Below are positions 44,107 through 53,384 of a stretch of DNA of 64,000 nucleotides, piece after piece. How positions within the stretch are numbered: position 1 is the stretch's first letter; each line of letters begins with the position of its first letter. The DNA is from VAZQ01 sp963753575. GTDB lineage: Bacteria; Pseudomonadota; Alphaproteobacteria; Rhizobiales; Xanthobacteraceae. Position numbers and translations under genes: made by a program. The stretch is from NCBI GenBank assembly GCA_963753575.1, contig CAVWCR010000003.1, forward strand, positions 4,216,001-4,280,000, in the 5' to 3' direction. The notes under the pieces are model-generated. The model was not told where the DNA came from. It saw only the letters and a list, made by a program, of their open reading frames with translations, and made no database searches.

Positions 44107-44428
44107 GCATTCGACCCGAGTTGCTCTTATTCTTTCTCAAGCGTGCGTCCGTTTTTCTTTATGATGAATCGATGACCGCCTGATGACGACCGCGGCCGCG
44201 CCTGCTTCTCTGCCGCAGCCACATCCGCCCGAGTTATCCACAGGCTCTGAAAATTTCTCTGGACTCATTTCGCGCAGCTAAGGCAAATCAACCCGCGTTA
44301 TGGAGCGGCCTCTCTGTTAGCCGTGACGCTGAATTTGTGACGCTGACAGTTCGTGACCGCTTCAATGTCGCACCTGCACACGCTCGTTCTGTCGACAGAC
44401 ATTGGGCTGATGACCAGAGGAGTTCGTC
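44107..44428. other. 322-bp intergenic region
   Basis: No gene is supported. It contains a single sequence GTTATCCACAG at about 44234-44244 that matches a DnaA-box consensus, but no cluster or AT-rich unwinding region. The end carries a GAGGAG ribosome-binding site for the next small gene. The promoter of phoU is expected here. Confidence 0.4.
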
Positions 44429-44659
44429 GTGGCTGATATCTTCGTGCAATGTCCGCGCACCGGTGCCGGGGTTTCAACCGGACTGAAGACGGAGTGGGTC
44501 CTGTTGCACAGCCTCCCGCGCATACCCATACCGTTTCGCTGCCCGGCCTGCGGTCAAATGCATAAGTGGCGGCCGCAAGATGCCTGGATCGTCCCGCCGT
44601 ACCAGGCCCCCTCGGCAGGTTTGGCGCAACGCGCCGGGACCGCCGATGTCGAAGCATGA
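44429..44659 (+). CDS. small hypothetical protein with one CxxC
   Basis: A 76-residue protein. FRCPACGQMHKWRPQDAWI holds a single CxxC and a conserved W-x-x-x-D-A-W pattern; VQCPRTGAGVSTGL is at the N-terminus. Short proteins of this type are frequent and uncharacterised in rhizobia. AGAGGAGTTCGTC precedes the ATG at good spacing, supporting the start. Confidence 0.65.
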   Translation: MADIFVQCPRTGAGVSTGLKTEWVLLHSLPRIPIPFRCPACGQMHKWRPQDAWIVPPYQAPSAGLAQRAGTADVEA

Positions 44660-44830
44660 GCGCGACCATCGGCAAGGCAAAAAACCTTGTCGGGCGCAAG
44701 GACCGTCCTGATCATGCCGTCCTGATCATATAGCCCGATCGCAAAGCGACGCATGGCCTTTGCGGGCTGTAAGTTCCGCCCCCGCCGGGTGTTGCGGGCC
44801 CGACCCGATGTCGGCGATGTGACCCCCAAT

Positions 44831-44940
44831 TCTTCGATTTCGATCCAGTCTTCAATTTTCGATCAATTCTTCGATTTCGGTCGAGTCTTCGATATCGATC
44901 AAGTCTTCGATTTCGATATCGCGCTGTCTTTCGATATCTT
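44831..44940. repeat. degenerate TCTTCGAT tandem repeat
   Basis: A run of imperfect units of the form TCTTCGATTTCGATCAAG is repeated about five times, giving a pyrimidine/GAT-rich tract. It ends 6 bp before the RMD1 gene start, so it occupies the promoter/leader position and leaves little room for a ribosome-binding site. Confidence 0.75.
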
Positions 44941-44946
44941 GGCGTC

Positions 44947-45792
44947 ATGGCCAACGCGATCTCGCCCATGACCGACCTGAGTACCACATCGGTTGCTGCC
45001 GCATCGAAGCGCCAGCTGACGGCACGCGCCCTGTTGCTCGGCGAACGCATCGACGTTGCGGGACTGGAGCGCAGCGACGTCATTTCGACGACGCCGCTGG
45101 CATTCCGGGTCGGACGGGACGGCTATGCGGTCCTGTTCCGCTACGGTGCCCTGGTCCTGTTCGGATTGTCGGTGCTTGAGGAAGACGAGCTCATCCGCGG
45201 CGTCAAGCCGCGCGTTGCCGGTCCGCTCCCGCGCCCCGAAGACGAAAGTGTCATCATCGAGATCACGCCGGAACGCGACGATCAGATCGCGCCGGGTGGT
45301 CCGATCTCGGTGCGCGACCTCTCGCCGCCCCGTCTACTCGTCATTGCCGATGTGCTCGCCAAGAACGTGGCGCTGCCGCGCGACGAGCGCGAGGTGAGCA
45401 AAGTCATCGAGGTGGTCGAGCCGTTTGCTACGACGCTCGCGCGCACCGGACGCTCACCCTCGAACCGGCGCCAAATCCTGCGCACGATCGGGCAAGCCCT
45501 GTCGGTGCATCACCGGATGTCGGGGCGGATCGAGATCGAGGAGAAACCCGACATTCTGTGGGACCACCCGCAACTCGATCGGCTGCATGCGCGGCTCGCC
45601 GACGAATACGAGCTCAAGGAGCGGGCGCTGGGGCTTTCACGAAAACTTTCGGTGATCGACGAAACCTCCCACGCGCTTACCGACATCATCGATGCCGAGC
45701 GCAGCGTGCGGCTTGAAATGACAATCGTTGCGCTGATCGTCTTCGAGGTATTGATGACGCTCTACGATCTGTTCGTGCGCTCCGCCAAATGA
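44947..45792 (+). CDS. RMD1/DUF155 family protein
   Basis: A 281-residue protein of the RMD1 family (yeast Rmd1, Sad1-interacting factor relatives). Family segments are YAVLFRYGALVLFGLSVLEE in the N-terminal half and LDRLHARLADEYELKERALG then SVRLEMTIVALIVFEVLMTL, the last forming a C-terminal transmembrane helix with a DLF end. Function in bacteria is unknown. It starts just after a repeat tract. Confidence 0.88.
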   Translation: MANAISPMTDLSTTSVAAASKRQLTARALLLGERIDVAGLERSDVISTTPLAFRVGRDGYAVLFRYGALVLFGLSVLEEDELIRGVKPRVAGPLPRPEDESVIIEITPERDDQIAPGGPISVRDLSPPRLLVIADVLAKNVALPRDEREVSKVIEVVEPFATTLARTGRSPSNRRQILRTIGQALSVHHRMSGRIEIEEKPDILWDHPQLDRLHARLADEYELKERALGLSRKLSVIDETSHALTDIIDAERSVRLEMTIVALIVFEVLMTLYDLFVRSAK

Positions 45793-46054
45793 CTCCCCGG
45801 CCCTGCTGCCGCTGTGGCCCGGCAGGCACATCGGGCGAGAAAGTCATCTGATTTCCCAGCGACACACTGTTATTAACAACATCTTGGGGCTCAACTCGAA
45901 CACGCCCCAACATCTCTTTGCTCAAGAATTGAGCAAACGTGGACCGGCCCGATCATCCCGGGTGACCACGGCTGGAGCCGCGTCTATAATGTTAACCGTA
46001 TACCATCGACTTCACCATTTTCCGCAGTGGGGCGGATCAAACCAGGACACCGTC

Positions 46055-46246
46055 ATGCCAGAGCTGAGCAGCTACAAGGTGCACGCCAAGAAGTACCGGA
46101 CGCTCGCGCGCGGCTATGCCGCGCTTCGATCAAGACTTGCCGAACCGGTGCAAGGCGCCACCGAAGCCTACGAGCAAATGGCAGCGCGGGCCGAGCAGGG
46201 TGCTCGCACCGAGGATCAGCGAGGCACAACATCGCCGAGCGAGTAG
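46055..46246 (+). CDS. small hypothetical protein
   Basis: A 63-residue basic/acidic protein (MPELSSYKVHAKKYRTLARG, then A/E-rich helix). No family is recognised. The upstream CCAGGACACCGTC is a weak ribosome-binding site. The frame is open to 45884 without a better start. It could be a spurious frame; its even codon use slightly favours a real gene. Confidence 0.35.
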   Translation: MPELSSYKVHAKKYRTLARGYAALRSRLAEPVQGATEAYEQMAARAEQGARTEDQRGTTSPSE

Positions 46247-46375
46247 CCGGCAGCCCCCGTCACTTCGACGGTACGCGACGCCGCCGAACGGGTGGATACC
46301 GACGCGGCGCCGATTGGGATGCAACTCAAGCGACATCAAACTAGATTCGACATCAAACCAGATTCGACAGCGCGC

Positions 46376-47512
46376 TCATCCGTCGATCGGCAGGCCAAGC
46401 GCGATGCAGCCGGCGAGCCGGCGCTGCTGATAGGCCGGCAACGGGTGGAAACGCGCGCCCTGCACGTCACGGAACAGCCGCTCGAGACGGCTGCGGCGGT
46501 GATAGCTCATGCCACCTGCTACTTCGAGCGCAAGATCGACCGTCTTGCGCGCGCCGCGTTCGACCAGCGAACGATAGGTGAAGATCGTGCTGGTGGTCGC
46601 CGGGCCAGGCTCGGCAAACTCGGAAAAAGCCACCAGGCTATCGAGCGCGATGCGGGTTGCGGCGAGCTCGGTGTCGAGCGCACCAACGAGCTCGATCACC
46701 ACGCCATTGCGCCGCTTCGCGGCGGCGGCGACCGCGAGATCGCGGGCAGCCTCCGCGATGCCGGCATAGACCGCGTAGACCAGCGGAAAAGCGACCATCG
46801 AAATGATGTGCAGAAGCGGGTGCCACACACCGGGCCTGCGCCGCGCTCCGATGGCGGCGTCCGGCACGAACACGTCGTCAAGCACGACATCATGCGAGCC
46901 GGTGCCGCGCATGCCGAGCGTATCCCACGTATTCTCGATCGAGACGCCAGCCGCGCTCATCGGCACGCCGAATTGCAGCATGGTCGGACCGTCGGGCGCA
47001 TCCTGGTCGATGGCGCCGGTCATGAACAGGTTGGCGGACGGCGCCCCGCTCGCGAAGATCTTACGCGCGTGAACCTTGTAGCCGCCCTCGACCTTGACGG
47101 CCTTGCCGGAGCCGGCGAGCCAATCGGAGCCGCCAGACGATAGGAGCTGAATGCGCTCGGCCGCGACCCGCTTGAGCAGGCCGTCGACGGGCGCGTTCTG
47201 GTGGCGCCACCGCCAGGCCGCGGCGGCGACCGCATGGGTGTGCATCGCCAACGCCAGCGCGGTCGAGCCGCAATAGTGGGCGAGCGTGCGCAGCATGTCG
47301 GCGAGCTCCGCCCGCGTGAGCCCCGCGCCGCCCAGTTCCGCCGGCACGCCAAGCTCCAGGAAACCACGCTCGCGCAGCAATGCCAGGTTGGCGCCAACGA
47401 ATTCGTTGGCCTCGTCGCAGCGGCGGCCCTCCTCGGCCAGCCGGGGACCGATTTCGGCGAGGACGTCGCGCCAGCCTGAACGCACCAGCGGCGACTTCAC
47501 GTGGATCGACAT
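46376..47512 (-). CDS. acyl-CoA dehydrogenase family protein
   Basis: A 378-residue flavoprotein. It has an N-terminal helical domain (LRERGFLELGVPAELGGAGL), a middle domain with GGYKVHARKIFASGAPSANL, MRGTGSHDVVLDDVFVPDAA, and a C-terminal helix domain. It lacks the usual TEPxxGSD motif, which suggests a divergent member such as an FMN/FAD monooxygenase-like or desaturating enzyme (DszC/IBD-like group). The ATG at 47512 is chosen over a 44-codon extension. It is divergent from an AraC regulator gene across 110 bp. Confidence 0.85.
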   Translation of the reverse strand: MSIHVKSPLVRSGWRDVLAEIGPRLAEEGRRCDEANEFVGANLALLRERGFLELGVPAELGGAGLTRAELADMLRTLAHYCGSTALALAMHTHAVAAAAWRWRHQNAPVDGLLKRVAAERIQLLSSGGSDWLAGSGKAVKVEGGYKVHARKIFASGAPSANLFMTGAIDQDAPDGPTMLQFGVPMSAAGVSIENTWDTLGMRGTGSHDVVLDDVFVPDAAIGARRRPGVWHPLLHIISMVAFPLVYAVYAGIAEAARDLAVAAAAKRRNGVVIELVGALDTELAATRIALDSLVAFSEFAEPGPATTSTIFTYRSLVERGARKTVDLALEVAGGMSYHRRSRLERLFRDVQGARFHPLPAYQQRRLAGCIALGLPIDG

Positions 47513-47622
47513 GGGATGCTCCTCTGATCGATATGGTCTATCCTTGCAGCCGGCATCCCAAGTTCGCCCAGACCGGCTGCAACGATCGGGCCCGGTTATC
47601 CTTGGTTCGCGAAACCCGGACA

Positions 47623-48652
47623 ATGACCGAAACGCCGCCTTCATTTGCCGATACGCCGGCCCGCGCCACCCCCGCAGGCGGGCCCGATGTGCTGTCGGAA
47701 ATGCTGCGCGCCGTGCGGCTGAGCGGGTCGGTGTTCCTCAACGGGCTGTTCACAGCGCCGTTCGGCGTGATCAGCCCGAAGCGCTGGGACGGGGCTACGC
47801 CGATTGCGCACCTGCGCCACATCAGCATCTTCCATATGCTGGTGAAGGGCCGCTGCACGTTTCAGCTTGCGACCGGCGAGCGCGGCGAGATCAAGGCCGG
47901 CGACATGCTGCTGCTCCCGTTTGCGGATCAACACACGTTCTGGCATGGCGATCCCCCCGAAATCGCCTTCGCGCCCGACATCGTCTGTCCGGGCCCGATC
48001 GAGGGTGTCTGGACCGTCCGCTATGGCGGCGGCGGCGAGGAAACCCGGCTGGTCTGCGGCTATCTCGAATCCGCCGAATGCCTGTTCACGCCGATCTTCC
48101 GCACGCTGCCCAAGCTGCTCGTCGATCACACCGGCGACGACAAGATCGGCGCCATGATCGCATCGACCGTGCGCGAGATCGTGACGCTGGTCGACGCCGC
48201 GACGCCGAGCAGCCAGCTGATGCTCGGGCGCCTGATGGAACTGCTCTTTGTCGAAGTGCTGCGGCGGCACGTGGCACGGCTGCCGGCCGCCTCAACGGGG
48301 TGGCTCGCGGCACTCAACGACCCGGTTGTGGGGCGCGCGCTCAAGCTCGTGCACGCCGCGCCGGCGCGGCGCTGGACCGCCGACGATCTTGCGCGTGAAG
48401 CCGGCTCCTCGCGTACCGTGCTGGCCGAGCGGTTCAATGCGCTTCTGGGCAAGCCGCCGATCGAATACGTGACGAGCTGGCGTATCCAGCTCGCGGCTGA
48501 ACGCCTGCGCGGCACGCCGGAGAGCATCGCCAGCATCGGGGCCGATGTCGGCTATGAGTTCGGAAGCTGCCTTCAACCGCGCGTTCAAGCGCGTGACCGG
48601 CGTGACACCGGGCCGCTGGCGCGATGAGGCGAGCGGCGCGGCGACGGCGTGA
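47623..48652 (+). CDS. AraC family regulator with cupin_6 domain, frameshifted near the end
   Basis: The N-terminal 200 residues form a cupin_6 ligand domain (DVLSEMLRAVRLSGSVFLNG, FHMLVKGRCTFQL). The C-terminus has AraC helices (RRWTADDLAREAGSSRTVLA, GKPPIEYVTSWRIQLA, ERLRGTPESIASIGADVGYE). After GYE one extra T (48559-48560) shifts the frame, so the second HTH recognition helix SEAAFNRAFKRVTGVTPGRW is out of frame and the present frame stops at 48627; restored it would end at 48652. It is probably a regulator of the divergent acyl-CoA dehydrogenase gene. Confidence 0.8.
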
Positions 48653-48738
48653 GCTAGTCAGAGCAAGTCATCTCTGTCGCGCCCGCAAATCAACCTTCTG
48701 TCGCCCCCGCGAAAGCAGGGACGACAGAAAGATAGGTC

Positions 48739-48910
48739 GCAGGGTGGGCAAAGGCGGCGGCAATGCGCTCCCGGCAAGCAAAGTCTATCGTGCGCCGTGC
48801 CCACCATTCCTGATTGATTGCCAGAACCGATCTGCAACGGCGGGCACGGCGCTGCGCTTGCGCAATTGGAAAGCAGGTGCATGCAGACCGCGCCTTTGCC
48901 CACCCTACGG
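48739..48910. repeat. long palindromic repeat, GGTGGGCAAAGGC family, copy 2
   Basis: Left arm CAGGGTGGGCAAAGGCG and right arm CGCCTTTGCCCACCCTACGG are inverted. Inner arms TCGTGCGCCGTGCCCACC and GGCGGGCACGGCG also pair. It is shared with 37337-37501. It fills the gap between the AraC gene and putA. No coding role is supported. Confidence 0.75.
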
Positions 48911-48979
48911 CTGACTTGTTCTTCTTGTCGTTTCCACGCAAGCGGGAACGACACGGCGAGAGCCATCACCAAAAGATAT

Positions 48980-51900
48980 TCACTCCTCCGCCGCCAGCAG
49001 GCTCGCGTTGCCGCCGGCGGCCGCGGTGTTGATCGTGACCACCTGCTCGGTGACGAAGCGGCGCAGATAGTTGGGGCCGCCAGCCTTCGGGCCGGTGCCG
49101 GAGAGGCCGGTGCCGCCGAACGGCTGGGTGCCGACCACGGCGCCGATCATGTTGCGGTTGACGTAGACGTTGCCGTGCGCAAGCCGCGCCGCGATCTCCT
49201 CGACGGTCGTGTCGATACGGGAATGGATGCCGAGCGTGAGCGCGTAGCCGTTGCCGGCAATCTCGTCGATGAGCGCATCCAGCGCGTCGGCGCGCCAGCG
49301 CACCACGTGCAGGATCGGGCCGAACACCTCCTCCTTGAGGTCGCGGGCGTGGTCGAGCGTGATGATCGCGGGCGGCACATAGGTGCCGGCTTGCGGCAGC
49401 GCACGCGCCTCGTCCCAACGGAAGCGCACGCGGCCTTCGCGCTGCTTTGCGGCGATCCAACGATCGAGGCGGTCTTTCGCTTCCGCATCGATCACCGGCC
49501 CGACATGGGTGGAAGGATCGCGCGGATCGCCAAGCTGCAATTGCCGCGCGGCGCCCGCGATCATCTCGACGATGCGATCGGCCACGTCCTCCTGCACGCA
49601 GAGCAGCCGCAGCGCCGAGCAACGCTGGCCGGCCGAGCGGAAGGCGGAGGCCACCACGTCGTCGGCCACCTGCTCGGGCAGCGCGGTGGCGTCGACGATC
49701 ATGGGGTTGATGCCGCCGGTCTCCGCAATCAGCGGGGCGATCGGCGTATCCTTGGCGGCAAGCGCGCGATTGATCGCGCGCGCAACTTCGGTCGAGCCCG
49801 TGAAGGCGACACCGGCCACGCGTTCGTCGGCAACCAGCGCGGCGCCGACCTTGCCGTCGCCCGGCACGAGCGCCAGCGCACCCGCCGGCACGCCGGCCGC
49901 ATGCAGAATGCGCACGCATTCAGCCGCCACGAGCGGCGTCTGCTCGGCCGGCTTCGCCACCACGGCATTGCCGGAAACGAGCGCGGCTGAGACCTGGCCG
50001 AGGAAGATCGACAGCGGAAAGTTCCACGGGCTGATGCAAACGAACACGCCGCGGCCGCGGCAGCGCAGCTCGTTGCTCTCGCCGGTCGGCCCCGGCATCG
50101 GCTCCGGCGCGAGCGAAAGCCGCGCTTGCGCCGCGTAGTAGCGGCAGAAGTCGACCGCCTCGCGATGTTCGGCGAGCGCATCATCGAGCGTCTTGCCGCC
50201 CTCGCTTTGCATCAGCGCAATGAGACGGCCGCGCCGCTGTTCCAGCAGATCACTCGCGCGCTCGAGCGCCGCCGCGCGTTCATCGACCGGCGTCGCCTGC
50301 CATTGCGGGAAGGCCGCCTGCGCGGCCGCCATCGCGGCGCGCGCAACCGCATCGTCGCCTTCCTGCACGCGACCGACCTCGCGGCCGTCGATCGGCGACA
50401 GCACCGGCCGCGCGCTGCCGGCACGCACGGCGCCGTCGATGATGGGCGCAGCATCTGCCGGCGCATCGGCGCGCCGGACCTCGGCCACAAATTCCGCAAG
50501 GCTTGCGCGGTCGCCGAACTCGACGCCGGCCGAATTTCGCCGCTCGGCGCCATAGAGATCGCGCGGCAGCGGAATCTTCGGATGACGCGCGTGCGCTATG
50601 TCGCCGATCCAGCTCTGCGGGCGCCGCAAAATAGTCTCGACCGGGACCGATGGATCGGCCGCGACCGCCACGAACGACGAATTCGCCCCGTTCTCCAAAA
50701 GCCTGCGCACCAGATAGGCCAAAAGATCGCGGTGGCCGCCGACCGGCGCATAGACCCGCACCGCGGCCGTCGACAACTCGCGTCTGAGAGTCTCGTAGAG
50801 CACCTCGCCCATGCCGTGCAGGCGCTGGAACTCGTAGCCGTCGATGCCGCCCGCATCCTCGATCACGCTTGCGACCGTGAGCGCGTTGTGGGTGGCGAAT
50901 TGCGGATAGAGCTGCGGCCGCGCCGCCAGAAGCTTGCGGGTGCAATGCAGATAGCTGAGGTCGGTCATCGCCTTGCGGGTGAACACCGGATAGTCGGGGA
51001 GACCACGCTCCTGCGCCCGCTTGACCTCGCTGTCCCAATAGGCGCCTTTGACCAGCCGCACCATGAGGCGCCGTCCGAGCGCGCGCGCCTCTTCGGCGAG
51101 CCAGTCGATCACCGCGCTCGCGCGCTTCTGATAGGCCTGCACCGCAAGCCCGAAGCCCTCCCAGCCGCGCAGCGAGGAGTTGGCAAGCACCGCCGCGATG
51201 ACATCGAGGGTAAGCTCCAGCCGGTCGGCCTCCTCGGCATCAATGGTGAAATTGAGGTCGTGGTCGCGCGCCTTGCGGGCCAGTTCGAGCAGCTTGGGCA
51301 CCAGCTCGGCCAGCACTCGCGTCCGCGAGACCGCCTCGAAGCGCGGGTGCAGCGCGGAAAGCTTGACCGAGATGCCTGGCCGGTTGGGCAGTGCGCCATC
51401 GCCCGCCGACGCCCCGATCGCCGCAATGGCAGCCGCATAAGCGTCAAGATAGCGCCCAGCGTCGGCCGCGGTGCGGGCGCCTTCGCCGAGCATATCGAAG
51501 GAATACCGGAGCTCGCGATGGCGGCCGGCCCGATCGAGCGCCTCATCGATGGTCTGCCCCAGGACGAAATGAGAACCCAAAAGCCGCATCGCCTGCCGGG
51601 TCGCTGTGCGCACGGCCGGCAAGCCCAGGCGCTTGATCAGGCTTTCGAGGATGGTGTCGGGGGTCTCGCCGGGCTGAATGATGCGGGCGGTGATTCCCAG
51701 CGTCCACGCAGAGGCCGAGACCAGGAAGGCGTTCGAGCGCACCTCATGCGTCGACCAGTCGCCGGTGGCGAGCTTGTCTTCGATCAGGCGGTCGGCGGTG
51801 GCGGCATCAGGCACTCGCAACAGCGCCTCCGCCAGCACCATCAGGGCGAGCCCCTCCTTGGTGGACAGCGAATAGGCATGCAGGAAATCCTCGATGCCAC

Positions 51901-52069
51901 CCAGCCCCCCGACCTGCGCCCTGATGCCCTCGATCAACCGGGCGGCGCGCGCGTCGATGCGGTGCTCGGCCGCCGCCGCACGTGGCGTCTCAGCCAGCAG
52001 TTGGGCCGCTACCGTCTCGTCGGGCGGTGCATAAGGTGCGCTGAACGGACGTTCAGATCGGGTAACCAT
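48980..52069 (-). CDS. putA: bifunctional proline dehydrogenase/glutamate semialdehyde dehydrogenase
   Basis: A 1029-residue two-domain enzyme. The proline dehydrogenase barrel is about residues 80-440 (ISVKLSALHPRFEA, MVRLVKGAYWDSEVKRAQ, YEFQRLHGMGE). The aldehyde dehydrogenase is about 500-1000, with catalytic Cys in SAGQRCSALRLL, Glu in IAETGG and AFTGSTEVAR. It oxidises proline to glutamate through P5C with FAD and NAD. No N-terminal ribbon-helix-helix repressor domain is present, so it is not self-regulating. The upstream region is divergent from the binding-protein gene at 52284. Confidence 0.97.
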   Translation of the reverse strand: MVTRSERPFSAPYAPPDETVAAQLLAETPRAAAAEHRIDARAARLIEGIRAQVGGLGGIEDFLHAYSLSTKEGLALMVLAEALLRVPDAATADRLIEDKLATGDWSTHEVRSNAFLVSASAWTLGITARIIQPGETPDTILESLIKRLGLPAVRTATRQAMRLLGSHFVLGQTIDEALDRAGRHRELRYSFDMLGEGARTAADAGRYLDAYAAAIAAIGASAGDGALPNRPGISVKLSALHPRFEAVSRTRVLAELVPKLLELARKARDHDLNFTIDAEEADRLELTLDVIAAVLANSSLRGWEGFGLAVQAYQKRASAVIDWLAEEARALGRRLMVRLVKGAYWDSEVKRAQERGLPDYPVFTRKAMTDLSYLHCTRKLLAARPQLYPQFATHNALTVASVIEDAGGIDGYEFQRLHGMGEVLYETLRRELSTAAVRVYAPVGGHRDLLAYLVRRLLENGANSSFVAVAADPSVPVETILRRPQSWIGDIAHARHPKIPLPRDLYGAERRNSAGVEFGDRASLAEFVAEVRRADAPADAAPIIDGAVRAGSARPVLSPIDGREVGRVQEGDDAVARAAMAAAQAAFPQWQATPVDERAAALERASDLLEQRRGRLIALMQSEGGKTLDDALAEHREAVDFCRYYAAQARLSLAPEPMPGPTGESNELRCRGRGVFVCISPWNFPLSIFLGQVSAALVSGNAVVAKPAEQTPLVAAECVRILHAAGVPAGALALVPGDGKVGAALVADERVAGVAFTGSTEVARAINRALAAKDTPIAPLIAETGGINPMIVDATALPEQVADDVVASAFRSAGQRCSALRLLCVQEDVADRIVEMIAGAARQLQLGDPRDPSTHVGPVIDAEAKDRLDRWIAAKQREGRVRFRWDEARALPQAGTYVPPAIITLDHARDLKEEVFGPILHVVRWRADALDALIDEIAGNGYALTLGIHSRIDTTVEEIAARLAHGNVYVNRNMIGAVVGTQPFGGTGLSGTGPKAGGPNYLRRFVTEQVVTINTAAAGGNASLLAAEE

Positions 52070-52283
52070 AACGGCACTCCGGCGCAGCGATGCCTATTCT
52101 ACCAGCATGCGGACCTCGCCTTGGCAGAAAATTACTCAACGAGCGTGTCTTCGTTGCAATGATGGAAACTAATATGCATCTGCGACGCCATCTGGGCTTG
52201 CGCTTTGCATGATCATGTACTTTTCTGAACCACAATGCAGGCCGGGGCGACGACTGTGTAAGGACAATAGAGGCAGACGACCC

Positions 52284-53318
52284 ATGTCGACCATGAGCCA
52301 TCTCCTCAGGCGCGGTCGACTCGCTGCGGCGATTGCGACAGCCCTGCTGGTCGGCGCCGCCTCCGCGCAGGCGCAAATTCCGTTGCGATTGTCGCTCGAC
52401 TGGCGGCTTGAAGGGCCGGCGGCGATGTTCCTGGTCCCGCAGGAACGCGGTTATTACCGACACGAAGGGCTCGACGTCGTCATCGACGAAGGAACGTCCG
52501 TGCTCGACCCGATCACCCGCGTCGCGTCCGGCAGCCACGACATCGGCTTTGCCGACATCAACGCGCTGATCAGGTATCGAGACCAGAACCCGAGCGCGGC
52601 CGTAAAAGCTGTGTTCATGGTTTACAACAAGCCACCGTTCGCGATCATCTCGCGCAAGAGCCGTGACGTCACCGAGCCCAAGGACCTGATAGGCAAGAAA
52701 CTGGGCGTTCCGCTGCACGGCTCGACCCCCAGTGTGTGGCCGCTGTTCGCCAAGCTCAACGAGATCGATGTGACCAAGGTGGCAACCGAGAAGATCGGAA
52801 TTCCGGTGCGCGCACCAATGCTTGCCGCCGGGCAGATCGATGCGGTGCTGGGCTATTCGTTCCGGGTCTACGTCAACCTGAAGGACCGTGGCGTGCCGGT
52901 CGAGGACATCGTGCTGCTGCAGATGGCGAATTACGGCCTGAAGCTCTATGGCAACGCCATTATCGTGAACACCAAGTTCGCGGCGGAAAAGCCGGAAGCG
53001 CTCGCCGGATTCTTGCGCGCTACCGTGCGCGGAATGCGGGAAACGATCAGGAACCCGGGAGCGGCCGTCGATGTCCTGCTCAAGCGGGATGAATCCGCCA
53101 AGAAGGAAGTCGAGCTCGAGCGCCTGCGCATGGCGATTCGCGACAACCTGATTACCCGCGAGGTGAAGGCCAACGGCCTCGGGGCGGTCGACAATGCGCG
53201 CCTTGAGGAGGCGATCGACCAGCTGGCGTTGACCCAAGCCTTCAAGGTCAAGCCGAAGCCCGAAGACGTGTTCGACAGTTCTTTCCTGCCCCCGCTGGTG
53301 GAGCGCCGCGCGAATTAG
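52284..53318 (+). CDS. ABC transporter substrate-binding protein (NitT/TauT type)
   Basis: A 344-residue exported protein. The signal peptide ends near ASAQAQ. LRLSLDWRLEGPAAMFLVPQ, RGYYRHEGLDVVIDEGTSVL and GSHDIGFADINALIRY are hallmarks of the NitT/TauT (NMT1) family. It carries small organic solutes to an inner-membrane permease not found here. The start at 52284 is preferred over an upstream open extension to 52209. Confidence 0.9.
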   Translation: MSTMSHLLRRGRLAAAIATALLVGAASAQAQIPLRLSLDWRLEGPAAMFLVPQERGYYRHEGLDVVIDEGTSVLDPITRVASGSHDIGFADINALIRYRDQNPSAAVKAVFMVYNKPPFAIISRKSRDVTEPKDLIGKKLGVPLHGSTPSVWPLFAKLNEIDVTKVATEKIGIPVRAPMLAAGQIDAVLGYSFRVYVNLKDRGVPVEDIVLLQMANYGLKLYGNAIIVNTKFAAEKPEALAGFLRATVRGMRETIRNPGAAVDVLLKRDESAKKEVELERLRMAIRDNLITREVKANGLGAVDNARLEEAIDQLALTQAFKVKPKPEDVFDSSFLPPLVERRAN

Positions 53319-53358
53319 CGCATGATCCCGAAGAGTCTCAGGCTTTTCGGATAAGATT
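53319..53358. repeat. partial GCATGATCCCGAAAAG-type intergenic repeat
   Basis: GCATGATCCCGAAGAGTCTC and CTTTTCGGATAAGATTACGC form an imperfect inverted pair. It resembles the start of the repeat at 34086 and sits directly after the binding-protein stop. It may act as a terminator. Confidence 0.5.
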
Positions 53359-53384
53359 ACGCACCGGGGTGGCCGGCTGAACCC

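Noticed and set aside
44234..44244. A DnaA-box-like GTTATCCACAG as a possible replication origin.
   Set aside because: Single occurrence, no cluster, no AT-rich region, no parA/parB or repC neighbours.
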